In this document: piece by piece, positions 33,129 through 45,293 of the stretch
Layout of the letters: every line of letters starts with the position of its first letter
Numbering within the stretch: position 1 is the stretch's first letter
Assembly: GCA_000711775.1 (NCBI GenBank)
Contig: ARYC01000710.1
Coordinates: forward strand, 1-64,000
Source of the DNA: Oxytricha trifallax
Taxonomy: Eukaryota; Ciliophora; Spirotrichea; Sporadotrichida; Oxytrichidae
Length of the DNA: 64,000 nt
Direction: 5' to 3'
Translations under genes and position numbers: made by a program
The notes under the pieces: generated by a model
What the model saw: the letters and a program-made list of their open reading frames with translations, nothing else
What the model was told of the DNA's origin: nothing
Database searches by the model: none

Positions 33129-34873
33129 GGATCCCCCCCCACAATTCTGGAATTTCCGATCGTTCCAGAATCATTCTGGAATTCCATCATGAATCTGGAA
33201 TTCAAGGTAATTTTATTATAATTACATGATTACTATTTTTAAAAGAAAATACTTAAAATTACTTATAATTTTCAAATTTTTCTAATCACTTTATAGCCTG
33301 AAAAAAAAATAATTTTATTTAAGATATCCTTCAATTTTTTTTTAAAATTTATTTTTCTATAACTTAAAATAATTTACAATCACATAAATTCGAATAAATT
33401 TTATCATATTTTTACCTCGTTTATACAATTCTGTTATTATTCTGTGCAAATAAGATGTTGAATAATTCTGAGAACTAAGTCAATTATCACAAATTTAAAC
33501 TCTCATAGTAAAATGATACTTACAGATATTATTATTATTATTATATAAAATGAACATATATTTCCCATACTCAAATCAGCTTATAAATTTAAGTCTTTAT
33601 GAAATAAATTTTTAATATATGAAAATAATAAAGCTGCGAATCAATCATTGACTTCATCCTACTATTATTATTTCTTAATTATATGTTTAATATAAAAAAT
33701 TTTCAAAGATAGACCACAGTCAATCCTACAATCTGCTTTTACATGCTAAATTAAAAGAACATTATTTCACTGATATTATCTACTATTTATTAAGTAATTT
33801 GTTTGGTAGAGTGTCAATTTATAGTTATAAAATTTTATTTCTATCTTTAAATAGTAGTCACTGATTTTTTTCTCTATATTCTATTTTCTAATGAGAGAAA
33901 GATTTTTCAGTTCAAATCTATTAAGATTACTAATTCTTGAATTTTAAATGTTTAATCATAAACACCCTCATAGAAGTTGTTTAGTTTTACAATAAATTTA
34001 TATTTAATATTTAGGATTTCACAATTTTGAAATTGCAGTACCTTATATACATTAGAAGTACTTAAAAACAGTGTAGGAATTATACTTTTAATTAATAAAA
34101 TCTTTATTTTAATGGTGGTAAAAGATTTTTTGAACGATTAAATATTAAACGGATATTTTTACGTTATTCAAGTATTTCAAGATAATAATTGCGTTAATAA
34201 ATGAAGGAACTTTAATAAATTTAATTGGATAACATATAGTGACGAGTTGTACGATAATTACAGATGATTCGATTGTAACATCAAACTTAAATCCGTTAAT
34301 CAAGGGGATACCGAAGTATTATAAAAAACAGAAAATTGAGTTTAGATAAGAACTAAAAAATAGAGTAAACTTCGAATCATCTCACATTAAAATAGGAAAT
34401 ATTTATATAGATATATAACGGATCGATTTTAGCCTAACAAGAATAAGAGTTCTTAGAAATCTTATATACAGGAAGACCCCGAATTTATTATATAAATTAT
34501 AATGACTCATTGATTATTAAAACAATTATATTTATTACAATGAGATTAGAGGGGAATTTGTTGATTGTAGTTATAAAATTTTATTAGCTAAATAAACAAA
34601 ATATTTTAGTCAAAAAACGTTCTCAAATAGTATTTTTTATAATTTTATTGAGTATGAAACTTCCCCCAAAATTTTAATCATCTTTTAAATTTCATTAATA
34701 AAAAAAGAATATGAATTAGAAAAAAATAATATTAAAGAATTGATTACCAGGGATTCCAGAATTATTCTGGAATTCCAGAATTATGTCTGGAATTCAAGCA
34801 TGATTCTGGAATTTTTGGTGATTCCAGAATGATTCTGGAACGATCGGAAATTCCAGAATTGTGGGGGGTATCC
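33129..34873. mobile_element. 1.75-kb non-autonomous TIR element with TTCCAGAA arrays and 8-bp target duplication
   Basis: The left end reads GGATCCCCCCCCACAATTCTG, the right end CAGAATTGTGGGGGGTATCC. Behind these, about 70 bp on the left and 120 bp on the right consist of repeated TTCCAGAA/TTCTGGAA words. It is flanked by AATTATTT on both sides (33121-33128, 34874-34881). The interior is AT-rich with no protein-like ORF. It resembles the 480-bp and 630-bp elements in having ends starting GG, G/C runs and an 8-bp duplication. Confidence 0.82.
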
Positions 34874-35146
34874 AATTATTTAAATAAAAATAATTTCATA
34901 AAATGTTTTTTATAGCATTTTCAATCCTGCTAAACTGTATTTAAATTTTAGAGATATAATTATATTTTAATTTGAGAGAAAGTTTAGGCATTTCCCATTT
35001 AATCAACTTCTCCAAATAAACCTAAATGATTTCTATCTAAAATTAATTACTAATCTTTGAGTTTACAAGTTAATAGCAATATTTGTGCCATTAGTAATTA
35101 AACTTGATCAATATTAAAACTATTTAAAGTATAGTATGTGCTAATA

Positions 35147-38100
35147 ATGATCTATGCTTACGCCAAGTTCCTCATCAATAAGCAACTATTTCTAGCTAGT
35201 ATACCTACACATATCAGGAAAACAGAGCAAGCAGCTATTAAGTAAGAAAATTAGATTCATAATTTTGTAAAATAAATAAAAAACACAAGAATATTGTTAT
35301 GAAATTTTATGATTTCAATTCATTTTAAAAATTAGTTTAGAAATTTTATTACAAGTTATGAGACATTGATGTTAGACTTGCATGAAATATTTACTAGATA
35401 CTAAACGTACCAATCAAAATTAAATTGAATACAAATATATTACAAATAAATATAAGATACAATTATGATTATTAAATAAACAGGTGCTAGGCTATCATAC
35501 CAAGATTTGAAAGAATTAATAGCTTGTAAGTTTAAAACACAAAACAATTGATTATTTGTTTTAACTAGATATAAAACTATTCATATAAGTTACTTTTCTA
35601 TCTATTTGTAGTTATTTTTAATTTTACTTTTTTAATTAAAAAACTCAATAATGTAATTTTCTTATAGAATTAAACATCTTCAAGAAGCTTAAGAAATATT
35701 TGAAGGCATTTAGTTAATGGGAGAATAATTAACAGTCGTAAATTCAATAACTTCTCTAGCAATTACTAGATAAATTCATTAAATTAATCCAATATTTATC
35801 TATATTGATTAGATATCATGCTGAGTATAAGATTTCAACTAATAAGAATCAAAATTGATGATTAAGCTACAATCTATAAGTAACAGGTTGGCTCTATAGA
35901 ATTTAAAGAAAGTAACAATTTGAATCTAGATGTCAAAGAAATGTCTATAATTTCATTTTATATTTTTAAGTCCATTATAATATAAGACATTCAGAAATTC
36001 TTAGATATACTCAGAGCACACAGCCCATTAAAGAAATTCTATAGTTGCAAGAAAAAAAACTAACCTTCCCTTGTTTTGGGGTCAATTTAATAAATGCGAT
36101 ATTACTGTTAAGTGTAGTTGAATGGGGAAGAATTTGATGTATTTATGCCAGACGGAGTAACAGTAAATTGTATGTTTTTTAGACATGAAAAACGCTTAAA
36201 AGTCATGGTAGATGAGACCTCATAAAATCCTATAATAAACTTCTGCAATTAGATGGATCAATTACTTTTATAGAATTAGAGCAGTAATCCTTATAAGGAT
36301 ATAGAAAACGAAGTAAATATGTAGAGCAAAACTACATTCTAGAAATCTAATAATACATCCACACCAAGTTTGAAAGTTAATAAAACAGTGTTTTTGTTTC
36401 ATGCAAACGGCAGTTTTTATGAATATCATTCTCTGTAGCATGATGTCTTGTCTTTTTATAGAAAGAGAGGGATTAATGTCTTAATGTTTAATTACAGAGG
36501 ATGTATAAAAAGTTAAGGAGAGCCAATTATTAAGAAAATCGAATAAGATTCTGTTTAAATATATAAAGCTTTTAGAGAAAGGTATGGCTACACAGAACCC
36601 TTAGGCTTGCATGGTATATCGATTGGAAGCTACTTTAGTATTCATTTAGCTAAACTTAATTGCTAACATAATTCAATAGTTCAATCAAATGAATAAAGTT
36701 TGCTTAACTTAAATAAGAAGAAATCGCATTCGTTATAGCAGACAGAAGTTTTGGAGACTTAAATCTTCTAATTCAAAAGAAATTTGGTAGAATTGGAAAA
36801 AGCTGTTTCTCTTGTATTTCCGATTAGCAACTAAATATGTATCATTGGTATAGAAGATTAAAATGCAAAAATAAACTCATGATTTATGACCCAAAAGATC
36901 AATTAGTCAAACCTGATGCTTAGCTATTTCATAAACTTAATAATTTCCATATTTTAATAAAAAACTCATAAAAGTGTTTACTTTAATGCAATCTTATTGC
37001 AGGTCTTAAAATTACCCAGAAGTTTTTAAGAAGTCCTTCGCTTAAAGAATGCTTTTCAAAGATAAAGCAGTTGATACAGTAATGCAAGAAATAATCTTAA
37101 TTGATTATTTGAGTGTAGCAAGGAGTCTAATTTTCTTAGCCAATTTCATAAAACTTATGAGCAAAATAAATTTGGATGAGGACGTGAAGCATTATTCTGA
37201 GAAAAAGAATAGCTCAAACTAGATGGGCTTATTAGATCAGAGCTAAGGACAAGATTAATAGTCTAATGTTTAATATTAGCAGTAAGGATCTCCCTTTGAA
37301 AAAGATACGTTAAAAGAGCAATCTTTTCATAATTTAGTAGAGACTCCTAAAAACTAAATGTAGGAAAAACTTCAGGATTAATTAGAAAAAGATAATCAAC
37401 CCTTCGTTTAGAGAAAATGCATTAGTAAGAAAGTAAAAAAGTATCTTATTAATGAACATCATATTCAATTAAGGAAGCTGCTAAATTTGCAATCAGAAGA
37501 GTCATTAACTACCATTTTATTACTTACCATGAAAAGCATAGCAAAATCTTTAAGCTACTTTTTACATAAAACCAGAACTTGTGGTGTTACTTTAGATTAG
37601 TTAATAGAAAACGGTGTTACAACAAGAAAATTAGCCAAAGTTCTTCCAGATTTTATTTAACAAATTTAGTTTTGGGGTATCCAGAATAATTCTCAATCTA
37701 TTTAAAATCCTATAAATGGATTTTATGAAATGAATCACACTCTAAATCGAATCAACTATATGCTTCGGCCTTGGTCTAACTTTGAAGTTTTGGATCACGA
37801 AAACCTAAAGAATACAAAAAACTTATCTAGATCTTTAACGAAGAGTATGATAAATTTGGATTAAAAGGAATGTCCTGAAATCTTAGGCAAGCATATTAGC
37901 AACATAAACAATCATTTTATCAGAGTACTTATAGAAAAACTGATAAACACAGAAAGAACAAGTCCTATTGATGGGAATTCAATATTAGATCAGAGATATG
38001 ACTATACTGGGGATGTACTTCGAATTAAATGCGGTCATGCGGGAGAATATAGAGGAACTGATAAAAGAGCTCTTTCTTAATATTTAGAGAGGATTAATTT

Positions 38101-38230
38101 TATAAAAAGAGCTCAAATAAATAAACAAAATAAGGAGAAATCACCTTATTTTGTATAAAAAGTCTAGATGGGTTAGAATGTAATTTTCCAATAAAATCGA
38201 AGGCCATCCAGCTCGATTTAAACTAACTGA
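35147..38230 (+). CDS. Alpha/beta-hydrolase-fold protein (ABHD/BAT5-like), large
   Basis: The hydrolase core is KTVFLFHANGSFYEYHSLQH (36390), INVLMFNYRGCIKSQGEP, then GLHGISIGSYFSIHLAKL, with the GxSxG-type nucleophile elbow as G-I-S-I-G. VIADRSFGDLNLL and LMIYDPKDQLV follow, the latter carrying the likely acid. A catalytic-His candidate, IKCGHAGEYRG, lies near 38030. An N-terminal helical part (ARLSYQDLKELIA; HLQEAQEIFEGIQLMGEQLT) is split by AT-rich gaps (35260-35480, 35520-35665, about 35820-35850) whose borders are not resolved. A Gln-rich linker separates the two halves of the fold region. Start ATG 35147 (MIYAYAKFLINKQLF) is tentative; the frame ends at TGA 38228-38230. Related proteins are lipid or ester hydrolases. 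Confidence 0.68.
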
Positions 38231-38281
38231 AATTAATTAATTATTGATATCACAATCTTACAAGTAATTTTTAACTTATTG

Positions 38282-41200
38282 ATAGGTTGTTCTCTTTAGA
38301 GTTAAAAATACTAGAGCAGGGAAAACATATAGGTTTAATATCATAAATTTAATGAAACCTGATTCTTTATACAATCATGGGATGCGTCCAGTTCTATACT
38401 CTGAGACTGAAGCAAGAAAAAATGGCCGAGGCTGGTACAGAGGTGGTGGAGATATTTGCTATTATCAGAATTCAATGAAGAGAAAAAATGCTGGGTACTA
38501 CTACACCTTAACTTTTAGCACTTAATTTGAGCATGATAACGATACAGTTTTCTTGGCTCATTGCTATCCCTATACTTATACTGACTTAACTAGATATTTA
38601 AATCATCTTGAATCTGACAATAAAAGAAAGAATAGAATGAGAAGAAGAACTTTATGTTAAACTATAGCTGGCAATAATTGTGAAATGATCATAGTTGGCG
38701 CATTAGTTAGAAATTGACAATGCACTATTTTTATTAAATTATAGAGGTTATTACCAGGCCAGGACAACCCAATATTCTTGAAGTAAGGACGATATTTTTC
38801 GCCAAAGTTAATAAAATTTAATTTTTAGTACCAAATTCACTAAATATAAATTTACTAATAATTATTTTAGATTACTATACTGAAATGGAAAATAATATGG
38901 TTTAAAACCATATTCTTGTGCTTTTAAACAGTTTAATATATATATATATATATATAATATATATCAGTAAGGATTAAGATCTTTATCTATTTAATATTAG
39001 TTGAATTATATTATCATAGTTACCACTTTCTAGAGTGATCCTGAGGCAATTAAAAACAGAAAGGGAGTTGTTATTTCTTCAAGAGTTCATCCTGGTGAAA
39101 GCGGAGCATCTTGGATGATGAAGGGCGTCATTGATTACTTAACAGGGCCGTCTTTGAATGCAAAAATACTAAGAGATAATTTCGTGTTTAAAATAGTGCC
39201 TATGTTAAACCCAGATGGCGTCATCAATGGAAGCTCAAGATGCAACTTAGCAGGAGTGGACCTTAACAGATTCTGGATTGATCCTTCAAGAAAAATACAT
39301 CCAACTATTTATCACACTAAAATGATGCTTAAAAAACTATAAGAAGACAGAGATATCTTTCTATTTTGTGATTTTCACGGTCATTCAAGGAAAAAGAATG
39401 TTTTTATGTATGGCAACTCAGGAAGAGTCAATGATAGATTAAAAGAGAAGATATTCCCATGCCTTGTTGATAAGAATTGCGACATTTTTAATTTCTCTGA
39501 TTGCAACTTTGCTGTTCAAAAAGCTAAAGAATCCACTGCTAGAGTAGTGATGTGGAAAGAACTAGGTATTACAAATAGTTTTACTTTGGAAGCATCTTTC
39601 TGCGGAGCAGATTAAGGAAAATTCGCAGATTATCACTTCAATACAGACTTACTGTAGGAAGTTGGTCATAGATTCTGTGACACCATTTTAGACTTCTGCG
39701 ATCCAGACTAAGTCAAAGTAAAATCTGTTCTTGAAGAACTTGAAATCTTTAAATTTTTATTTATCATGCTTCCCCGAGCTTCAGAAAGCGAATCCGATGA
39801 GGAAAGCGATGCAGATTCAGAACAATCAAATGATGAAGACAAAAAAAAGAAAAAAGGAGCAGCAGGAACTACCACCCAAACTGGAAAAGTTGCCAGTCAA
39901 GGTACTAAGAAAGTAGTAAAGAAAAAGGAGTGAATAAATTGAATTTTTAAAATTTAAAATGCTTTAAATTAAATTTTATCATATCAAAAGCTTATAATCT
40001 GTAAAATGGCAATAAATGAAACTGTAAATATCACAATATACTTAACAAATAGCATTTAAGCATCTGCACACATAACTTTATATACAATTCCTTCAACCAA
40101 ATCTTCCTCTATTTTTCCACCTTCTTCTAAAATCTCCTCTACTTTGGTACAAACATAAGCATAGGTAGGTCTTGATTGAGCGAGAGATCTATATGAAGCA
40201 CAGCAATACTCCTCTCCCAAGGCTTTTTTACAATGTTCATCTGACCCCTTATGGCAAGCGTAGTTTATTCCAGATTTTTAACCCCAATATTTATAATAAT
40301 CACATTTAAATATGAAGATAAATGTCTATTAATTTATAGAGGCAGGTCTTGCAGCATATGATGCCCCTTCTGAGGCAGCTATTTGGCTTAATAAAAAGGT
40401 TTAAGTAATTAGTAGTGCTAAAAATGCGTTGTTTATTAGCTAATATTTTTTCATTGTAAATTGTAATTAATTTCTTTTAGTTTCATAAATTTATATTCTT
40501 ATATTATAATGTAGCTCATAATTATTAATTAACTCTAAAGTAGTACCATTATGTATAGTCACCTTAAATTATTATATTATCTTATAAACTTATAAAGGTT
40601 GGGATTAATATCACCCATATTTTTTATTTAGTAAAACTAATATAAAAAAGATCGTTTAATTGAGCCTTTTTAAGCTGTGCTTTCATCTATTTAAAAAAAT
40701 TATTATCTAATTTAGAAAATCATCAATGCAGTATTTAATGAAACTTTTTTTCATCTGATCTTTAAAAGCAAACTAACTATGTATAGCCTCTTGTGTTATA
40801 ATCTGGCTTAAGAATAAGATCGTATTCGAATTCATATACCTATATTGCTCTCCTAAGATTCCCACTCTCAAATCTGCTCTCAAAGACCAATGTATAATCA
40901 TCACTTGAAGAAGGAGTATAAAATTAAGAAAATTCTCCATCTGCATTTAGCTAATCAGACAGGGGGTTATTTCCTTGGTAGGGAGATGGGTCTATGCAAT
41001 CATACACAACTCTGTTCATAAGATTTTCTTAGTGAGCCACTCGTTCAGCCTCACGACGAAGTGACTCTTCCAAGATGAATTCTTATGGCGGGTAAAGAGG
41101 CTCAAAATCCACTGCATCTTTGATATGATATGGAGGATTTCTTGTTAGCTAAGTTGTTGTTCCACTATAATAAGTATTATAATCATAATAAGGATCGAGC

Positions 41201-41586
41201 TTACGTTTTTATAGGGATATGAGAGTCGTTTTAATTTAATGATTGGGAATTTGGTGTTTTCTATGAATTAGTTGGATCATTATTTGCCTATTATCCCATT
41301 GATATTTCTACTGATATTCCATTTTTTGGCATTTAAGTTACTTGTGATGGGTCAATCATTCCGTCCTTGCCCTTCTCCTCAAATGCATCGGCGTATATAA
41401 ATGAGATGATTATTTTCATATATAAATTTCTCAACTATAAATCGTAGTCTACATATTCATAAATCAATCATAAGTCTTACCATTTTTATTTTCTTCCACT
41501 AAGTCATCATCAACTGCATTTCTAAGTTTTTCATCTATCAGAGCAGACTCCTCAATTTCATAAATGTTATTTTGAGTGCTTTCCAT
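38282..41586 (+). CDS. Scrambled cytosolic carboxypeptidase (CCP/AGBL) gene in two inverted halves
   Basis: C-terminal half, plus strand 38282-39933: LMKPDSLYNHGMRPVLYSET (CCP N-domain end), AHCYPYTYTDLTRYL, then the M14 catalytic domain with VVISSRVHPGESGASWMMKG (zinc His/Glu), VPMLNPDGVINGSSRCNLAG, VDLNRFWIDPS, FCDFHGHSRKKN (zinc His) and FTLEASFCGAD (catalytic Glu). The acidic Ser/Lys tail ends at TGA 39931. N-terminal half, minus strand 41586-40777: MESTQNNIYEIEESALIDEK to VFESRFESGNLRRAIQVYEF, ending GYTQ. The halves share pointer ATAG (40777-40780 minus, 38282-38285 plus). Joining them gives GYTQVVLFRVKNT, the same length as the family's QWFYFRV block. CCPs remove glutamates from tubulin tails. 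Small frame shifts in the N half (about 41225 and 41385-41475) are unresolved. Confidence 0.85.
38697..39021. other. 325-bp IES in carboxypeptidase gene, pointer ATCATAGTT
   Basis: ATCATAGTT at 38688-38696 and 39013-39021. Excision joins NCEMIIV to TTFQSDPEAIKN in frame. The interior has a (TA)n run near 38940-38960 and no coding. Confidence 0.88.
39934..40776. other. Spacer between the inverted halves of the carboxypeptidase gene, holding a complete gene
   Basis: The distance between the stop of the plus half and the inner end of the minus half is 843 bp. It includes the Cys-rich gene 39984-40454 and about 320 bp of AT-rich DNA (40455-40776) with nothing else recognised. Confidence 0.75.
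39984..40454 (-). CDS. Small secreted Cys-rich protein, nested between carboxypeptidase halves
   Basis: ATG 40454 to TGA 39984, a single frame of 156 codons. A signal peptide is clear (MKKYQLINNAFLALLITQTF, LLSQIAASEGA). The mature part has CDYYKYWGQKSGINYACHKG, DEHCKKALGEEYCCASYRS and VCTKVEEILEEG, with Cys residues that could form disulfides. A hydrophobic C-terminal segment (MLFVKYIVIFTVSFIAILQI) could be a GPI signal or membrane anchor. No family recognised. Frame integrity and composition support a real gene. It lies wholly inside DNA separating two parts of another gene. Confidence 0.72.
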
Positions 41587-41641
41587 TTTCGACTTAAATT
41601 ATTAGTTAAATTAAATAATTAATTAAATTTCAAATTTAAAT

Positions 41642-43749
41642 ATGAATTTCTCAGATTTTATCTCCCAAACTAGCGGTATAGTAAAGTACTCTCCTAATGG
41701 TGACTTAGTAGCCATAGCTAAAACATTTGAAGTAAAGGTAAGAAATTTTTATATTCCAATGCATGAATTAATGAATTTATGGATAGATTTACGAAACAAA
41801 CTCTTTGAGGCCTATGCATGCGTATTCTTTCATTGATGTAGTCACACAACTCGAATGGTCGCATGATTCAAACATGATTATGATCAGCATTGGAAAACGT
41901 TCTCTAGTATTTGTGAAGAGTTTACATGATCCAGAATGGCAGTGTAAAATTGATGAAGGTATGGCTGGTCTTGCCTATGCATAATGGGGTGCTTCGCTTA
42001 ATCACATTATGACAGTGAGCGAGTTTAAAATTAGAATGACTGTTTGGTGCTTGCAAGATAAGAGTGTACAGTATATTAAAAATCCAAAGTTCGATGATGG
42101 AAGAGGGATTACATTCTCACCTAACAAGAAAATCATGGCTTTAGCAGAGAAAAGCTCAAGCGAAGGAGGCAGGGATTAGATAGGCATTTATGATGTTACT
42201 AATAATCATTACGAATGTCTCCATCATTTCACTCCAGATACTTTTGACCTAGAAAATGTTTAATTTTCGGCTGATGGCTAACATTTAATAATATGGGACT
42301 CAAACTTAAAATGCAAGTTAATCATTTATCAACTTCAATTTGGCTAAAATGGTATTGTTGGAGTTTAATAAACAGCCAAGTTTTCCCCTTATGAAAATAC
42401 TTCTCTAGGAATAAGAAACCTTGTAATTTCACATAATTAATAGTACATAATTGGTGGTTACTTTGATTAAAAAGTAAGAATCTACAATTCACTTTCATGG
42501 AAAGAAATTTTCACCTTTGATCATAGACTTACCGATTTAACTGAAGATAATACTTCTTAAGATTTGAATATTTACTCAGAAACTGAATCTAGAGACGGGG
42601 CTGTGTATGAAGTACTTGCAAAGCCCTATAAAATACCTATGCTCCAGGCTCATTAATTAAGCAGTAAGAGTGATGGACTTCCAAGAGTCGGTATTTCTTA
42701 AATCGCAATTAGCAGAGACAATAGGTATTTAGCTTGTAAAAATGAAGTATGTCCAAATCTAGTGTGGATCTGGGATTTAACTAAAGCTCAACTTAACACT
42801 CATTAAAAATTTGTTTATTTTTCGATATGTTATTTTGGAGTTCTTTTTAACTGTCATGATATAAAAGCAAGAAGTAGAACATATAGAATTTTGGGCTATG
42901 GGGAAGCATCCTCCCCCCCCATAATGTATACTTTTCATTTTGTAGTCTGATAGAGTTTTTGATGCTGAGTAATAGTAGCTAATGAACATGGGGTGTGCGA
43001 GCAATAGTTTTGGAGCTATGACATCATCAAAGTCACTTTTTATATATAAAAATCATTATAAATTTGACAAAAATTTTCAAATTTATCACAAAATTTAATT
43101 TCTCTAAAATAAATGATTTTAACTGTTTTTAACTATTTAAACAAATTATAAATAATTTATTTTAATTTTATTAAGCGATTTAAAAACAATTTTAACTTTC
43201 ATTTAATATTTATGTAAAGATAATAAAAGTTCACATTATAAAATTAAAATAAATTATTTATAATTTGTTTAAATAGTTAAAAACTGTTAAAATCATTTAT
43301 TTTAGAGAAATTAAATTTTGTGATAAATTTGAAAATTTTTGTAAAATTTATAATGATCTTTACATATAAAAAGTGACTTTGATGATGTCATAGCTCCAAA
43401 ACTATTTCTTGCACACCCCATGTTCATTAGCTACTATTACTCAGCGTCAAAAACTCTATCAGACTACAAAATGAAAAGTATACATTATGGGGGGGGAGGA
43501 TGCTTCCCCATAGCCGAATTTTGTCCTAAAACCCCAACTTTGAACGTCTCAACTGGTAATGGTAAACTTTATTTATGGACAGTGAGAGTTGCCTCAGTTT
43601 GTCAAGTCCCAGTTAATAAAGACAATTTTAGTGTGCATCAAACTTCATGGAACCCAAATGGCAAAAGTTTTGCTGCTTTAGATAAAAATGGGCTGGTCTT
43701 TGTTTACCCTTAAATTTCATTTTATGAAGATGAAGAAGCAAATTATTGA
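41642..43749 (+). CDS. WRAP73/WDR8-like WD40 protein
   Basis: ATG 41642 (MNFSDFISQTSGIVKYSPNG) to TGA 43747-43749. The frame matches WRAP73 along its length: VVTQLEWSHDSNMIMISIGK, DPEWQCKIDEGMAGLAYAQW, GITFSPNKKIMALAEKSSSE, LGIRNLVISHNQQYIIGGYF, VGISQIAISRDNRYLACKNE, LVWIWDLTKAQL, and after the large IES ISTGN-type NVSTGNGKLYLWTV. WRAP73 acts at centrosomes/basal bodies with SSX2IP or Msd1-like partners. Two IESs are resolved by pointers. One more interruption near 42808 fits a 28-nt GT..AG intron. The conserved protein is complete only after removal of 55, about 28 and 630 bp. Confidence 0.88.
41766..41820. other. 55-bp IES in WRAP73, pointer ATGCATG
   Basis: ATGCATG at 41759-41765 and 41814-41820. 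Excision joins FEVKVRNFYIPMHA to YSFIDVVTQLEWS in frame with the right spacing for WRAP73; without it a TGA follows. Confidence 0.88.
42886..43523. mobile_element. 630-bp fold-back element acting as an IES in WRAP73
   Basis: A near-perfect palindrome: arms of about 280-290 bp (42894 to about 43170 and about 43240-43515) around an AT-rich centre. The ends are GGCTATGGGGAAGCATCC..., with an internal C8/G8 run. GAATTTTG at 42886-42893 and 43516-43523 is both an 8-bp target duplication and the pointer. Deleting one copy plus the element joins QEVEHIEF to CPKTPTLNVSTGN in frame. There is no ORF of its own. Confidence 0.9.
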
Positions 43750-43871
43750 CAAAAGAAAGAAATTTCAATATAAACATATAGCTAAGTAGATTAATAAAAT
43801 GAGATTGATGATTAATGAATAATATCATAATAATTTAATTGATTATAATAAATATATTAATAGTTTTAAAA

Positions 43872-44813
43872 ATGCTGTAAAAGTACATCTACTCTGGGAT
43901 TCCATTCGCTAATTTTATCAAGGGATTTATAATTCCAAGACCAGGCAGCTATGTGAACCCCTTAAAGAGTCTTGCTCCTACATACATCTGGAGAAATAAT
44001 TTTACTGATGGCTATAAAGTTGCCCCACAATACGAATAATTGCCAGTAGATCTCAGCAATTATTTGTTTATTAGAACTAGAGAAAGATAGTTGCTCTTAA
44101 ACAGAGTGTACGCTCCTCACAAAGTTCTAACCTCTGGCAAGAATTCATCACTCTCTCAAGACTACATAAACAAATCATTGAAGGCCTGTGATGAAGATAT
44201 TAATAACCACATTCAATTGCTCATCAGATAGATAAATACCATTAATTTAGAGACTCAAGACTATCCAGTTGCATTTGCTTCAAACTGCTTGTATGTACTT
44301 GAGAAGAATGGAGCTGGAAGCAGAGAGCTTTATGAAAATGTCCTATTGCCATTATTAAAGAAGAAGATAAATTACCTACATGCTGAGGGTGTAGCTCAAT
44401 CTATGTGGGCACTTTCAAACGCACAGCTATGGGATGAGTAGGCATGGAGTGAACTCAAGAAGTTAGCAGCAATTAAAAACTTCGATTATTAATTCGTCAA
44501 TAACTCAAGATGGAGTGTAAACAATTTCTTGAAGTAAACTGGTAGAGAGCATCTTTTCCAAAATGAACTCAATCCCATCACTAACCAATTATTCTTCCAA
44601 GATAAATTAAACCTCTTTGAAGCTTACAACGCTGCTTTAAGAGCCTCCCAATAAGCACCACAGCTTGGTCTTTCAGATACAATTCAATAATTTGACAAGA
44701 AATATCAAGGTCTTCTTTCATATAACAATCATTTCCTTGCTATCGATTCAACTCAATAAGAACTTTTGGAAACCAAGGGAGTTCCAGCACAGAGAGAAGC
44801 ACAAAATAACTGA
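43872..44813 (+). CDS. Hypothetical, probably mitochondrial protein (313 aa)
   Basis: One uninterrupted frame from ATG 43872 (MLQKYIYSGIPFANFIKGFI) to TGA 44811-44813. The N-terminus is hydrophobic/basic and could target mitochondria. The middle has helical repeats (YPVAFASNCLYVLEKNGAGS; LHAEGVAQSMWALSNAQLWD) reminiscent of octotricopeptide/FASTK-like or RAP-family helical repeats in organelle RNA proteins, but I cannot name the family. The downstream neighbour is DPY30. Confidence 0.7.
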
Positions 44814-45293
44814 AACACTAAAGCTAATTTGGGAAAATTCTCTCGCATTTAAGTACACTGTCTGTAGGGAAACAATTGTAAAGTAGAAAGTGATCTACTT
44901 GAATTGATTGATGATTAATGAGTTATACTCAAAATTAAGTATTTAACAATTCACTGTTTAATACTAAAATTAAACCATCAATTTCAGTCGTGAAGTAGAC
45001 TTATCAGAAGTGAGTTGACGTGGCAATCAATGACGTGGCAAGTTGTGAACTAGAAATACTCCAAAAAACCATCTCTCCCCCATTTCACTTCACTCTGTTA
45101 TCGAGATGCATACGAGATAAGAGCCTAGCTTTAAACTAGGAGTATCTCCCGCAAAGCTCACAGAGATAATCTACTTAAATTGTTTTTCCTTTTATTTAAA
45201 CAATAAACTTTATATTTCATCGCTGTTAAGAAAATTTAAGTAAATACTGAATTTGCTTAGCTTTATAATAAAATTAAAATATAATTTGAAAAA
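44814..45293. other. Intergenic region, small hairpin only
   Basis: AT-rich except for 45060-45170, which contains a 5-bp stem CCTAG/CTAGG with a 7-nt loop CTTTAAA. Nothing else is recognised; no complete tRNA can be folded around it. Confidence 0.55.

Noticed and set aside
42777..43004. Minus- and plus-strand ORFs inside the WRAP73 fold-back element as a protein gene
   Set aside because: The same peptide appears in both arms because the arms are inverted copies; it contains a poly-Gly run from the G-run and lacks any domain.
45085..45170. tRNA-like anticodon arm CCTAG-CTTTAAA-CTAGG, whose loop would read UUA (a Gln-UAA tRNA)
   Set aside because: No D-arm GG, no TTC-type T-loop and only a partial acceptor stem can be found around it; probably a chance hairpin.
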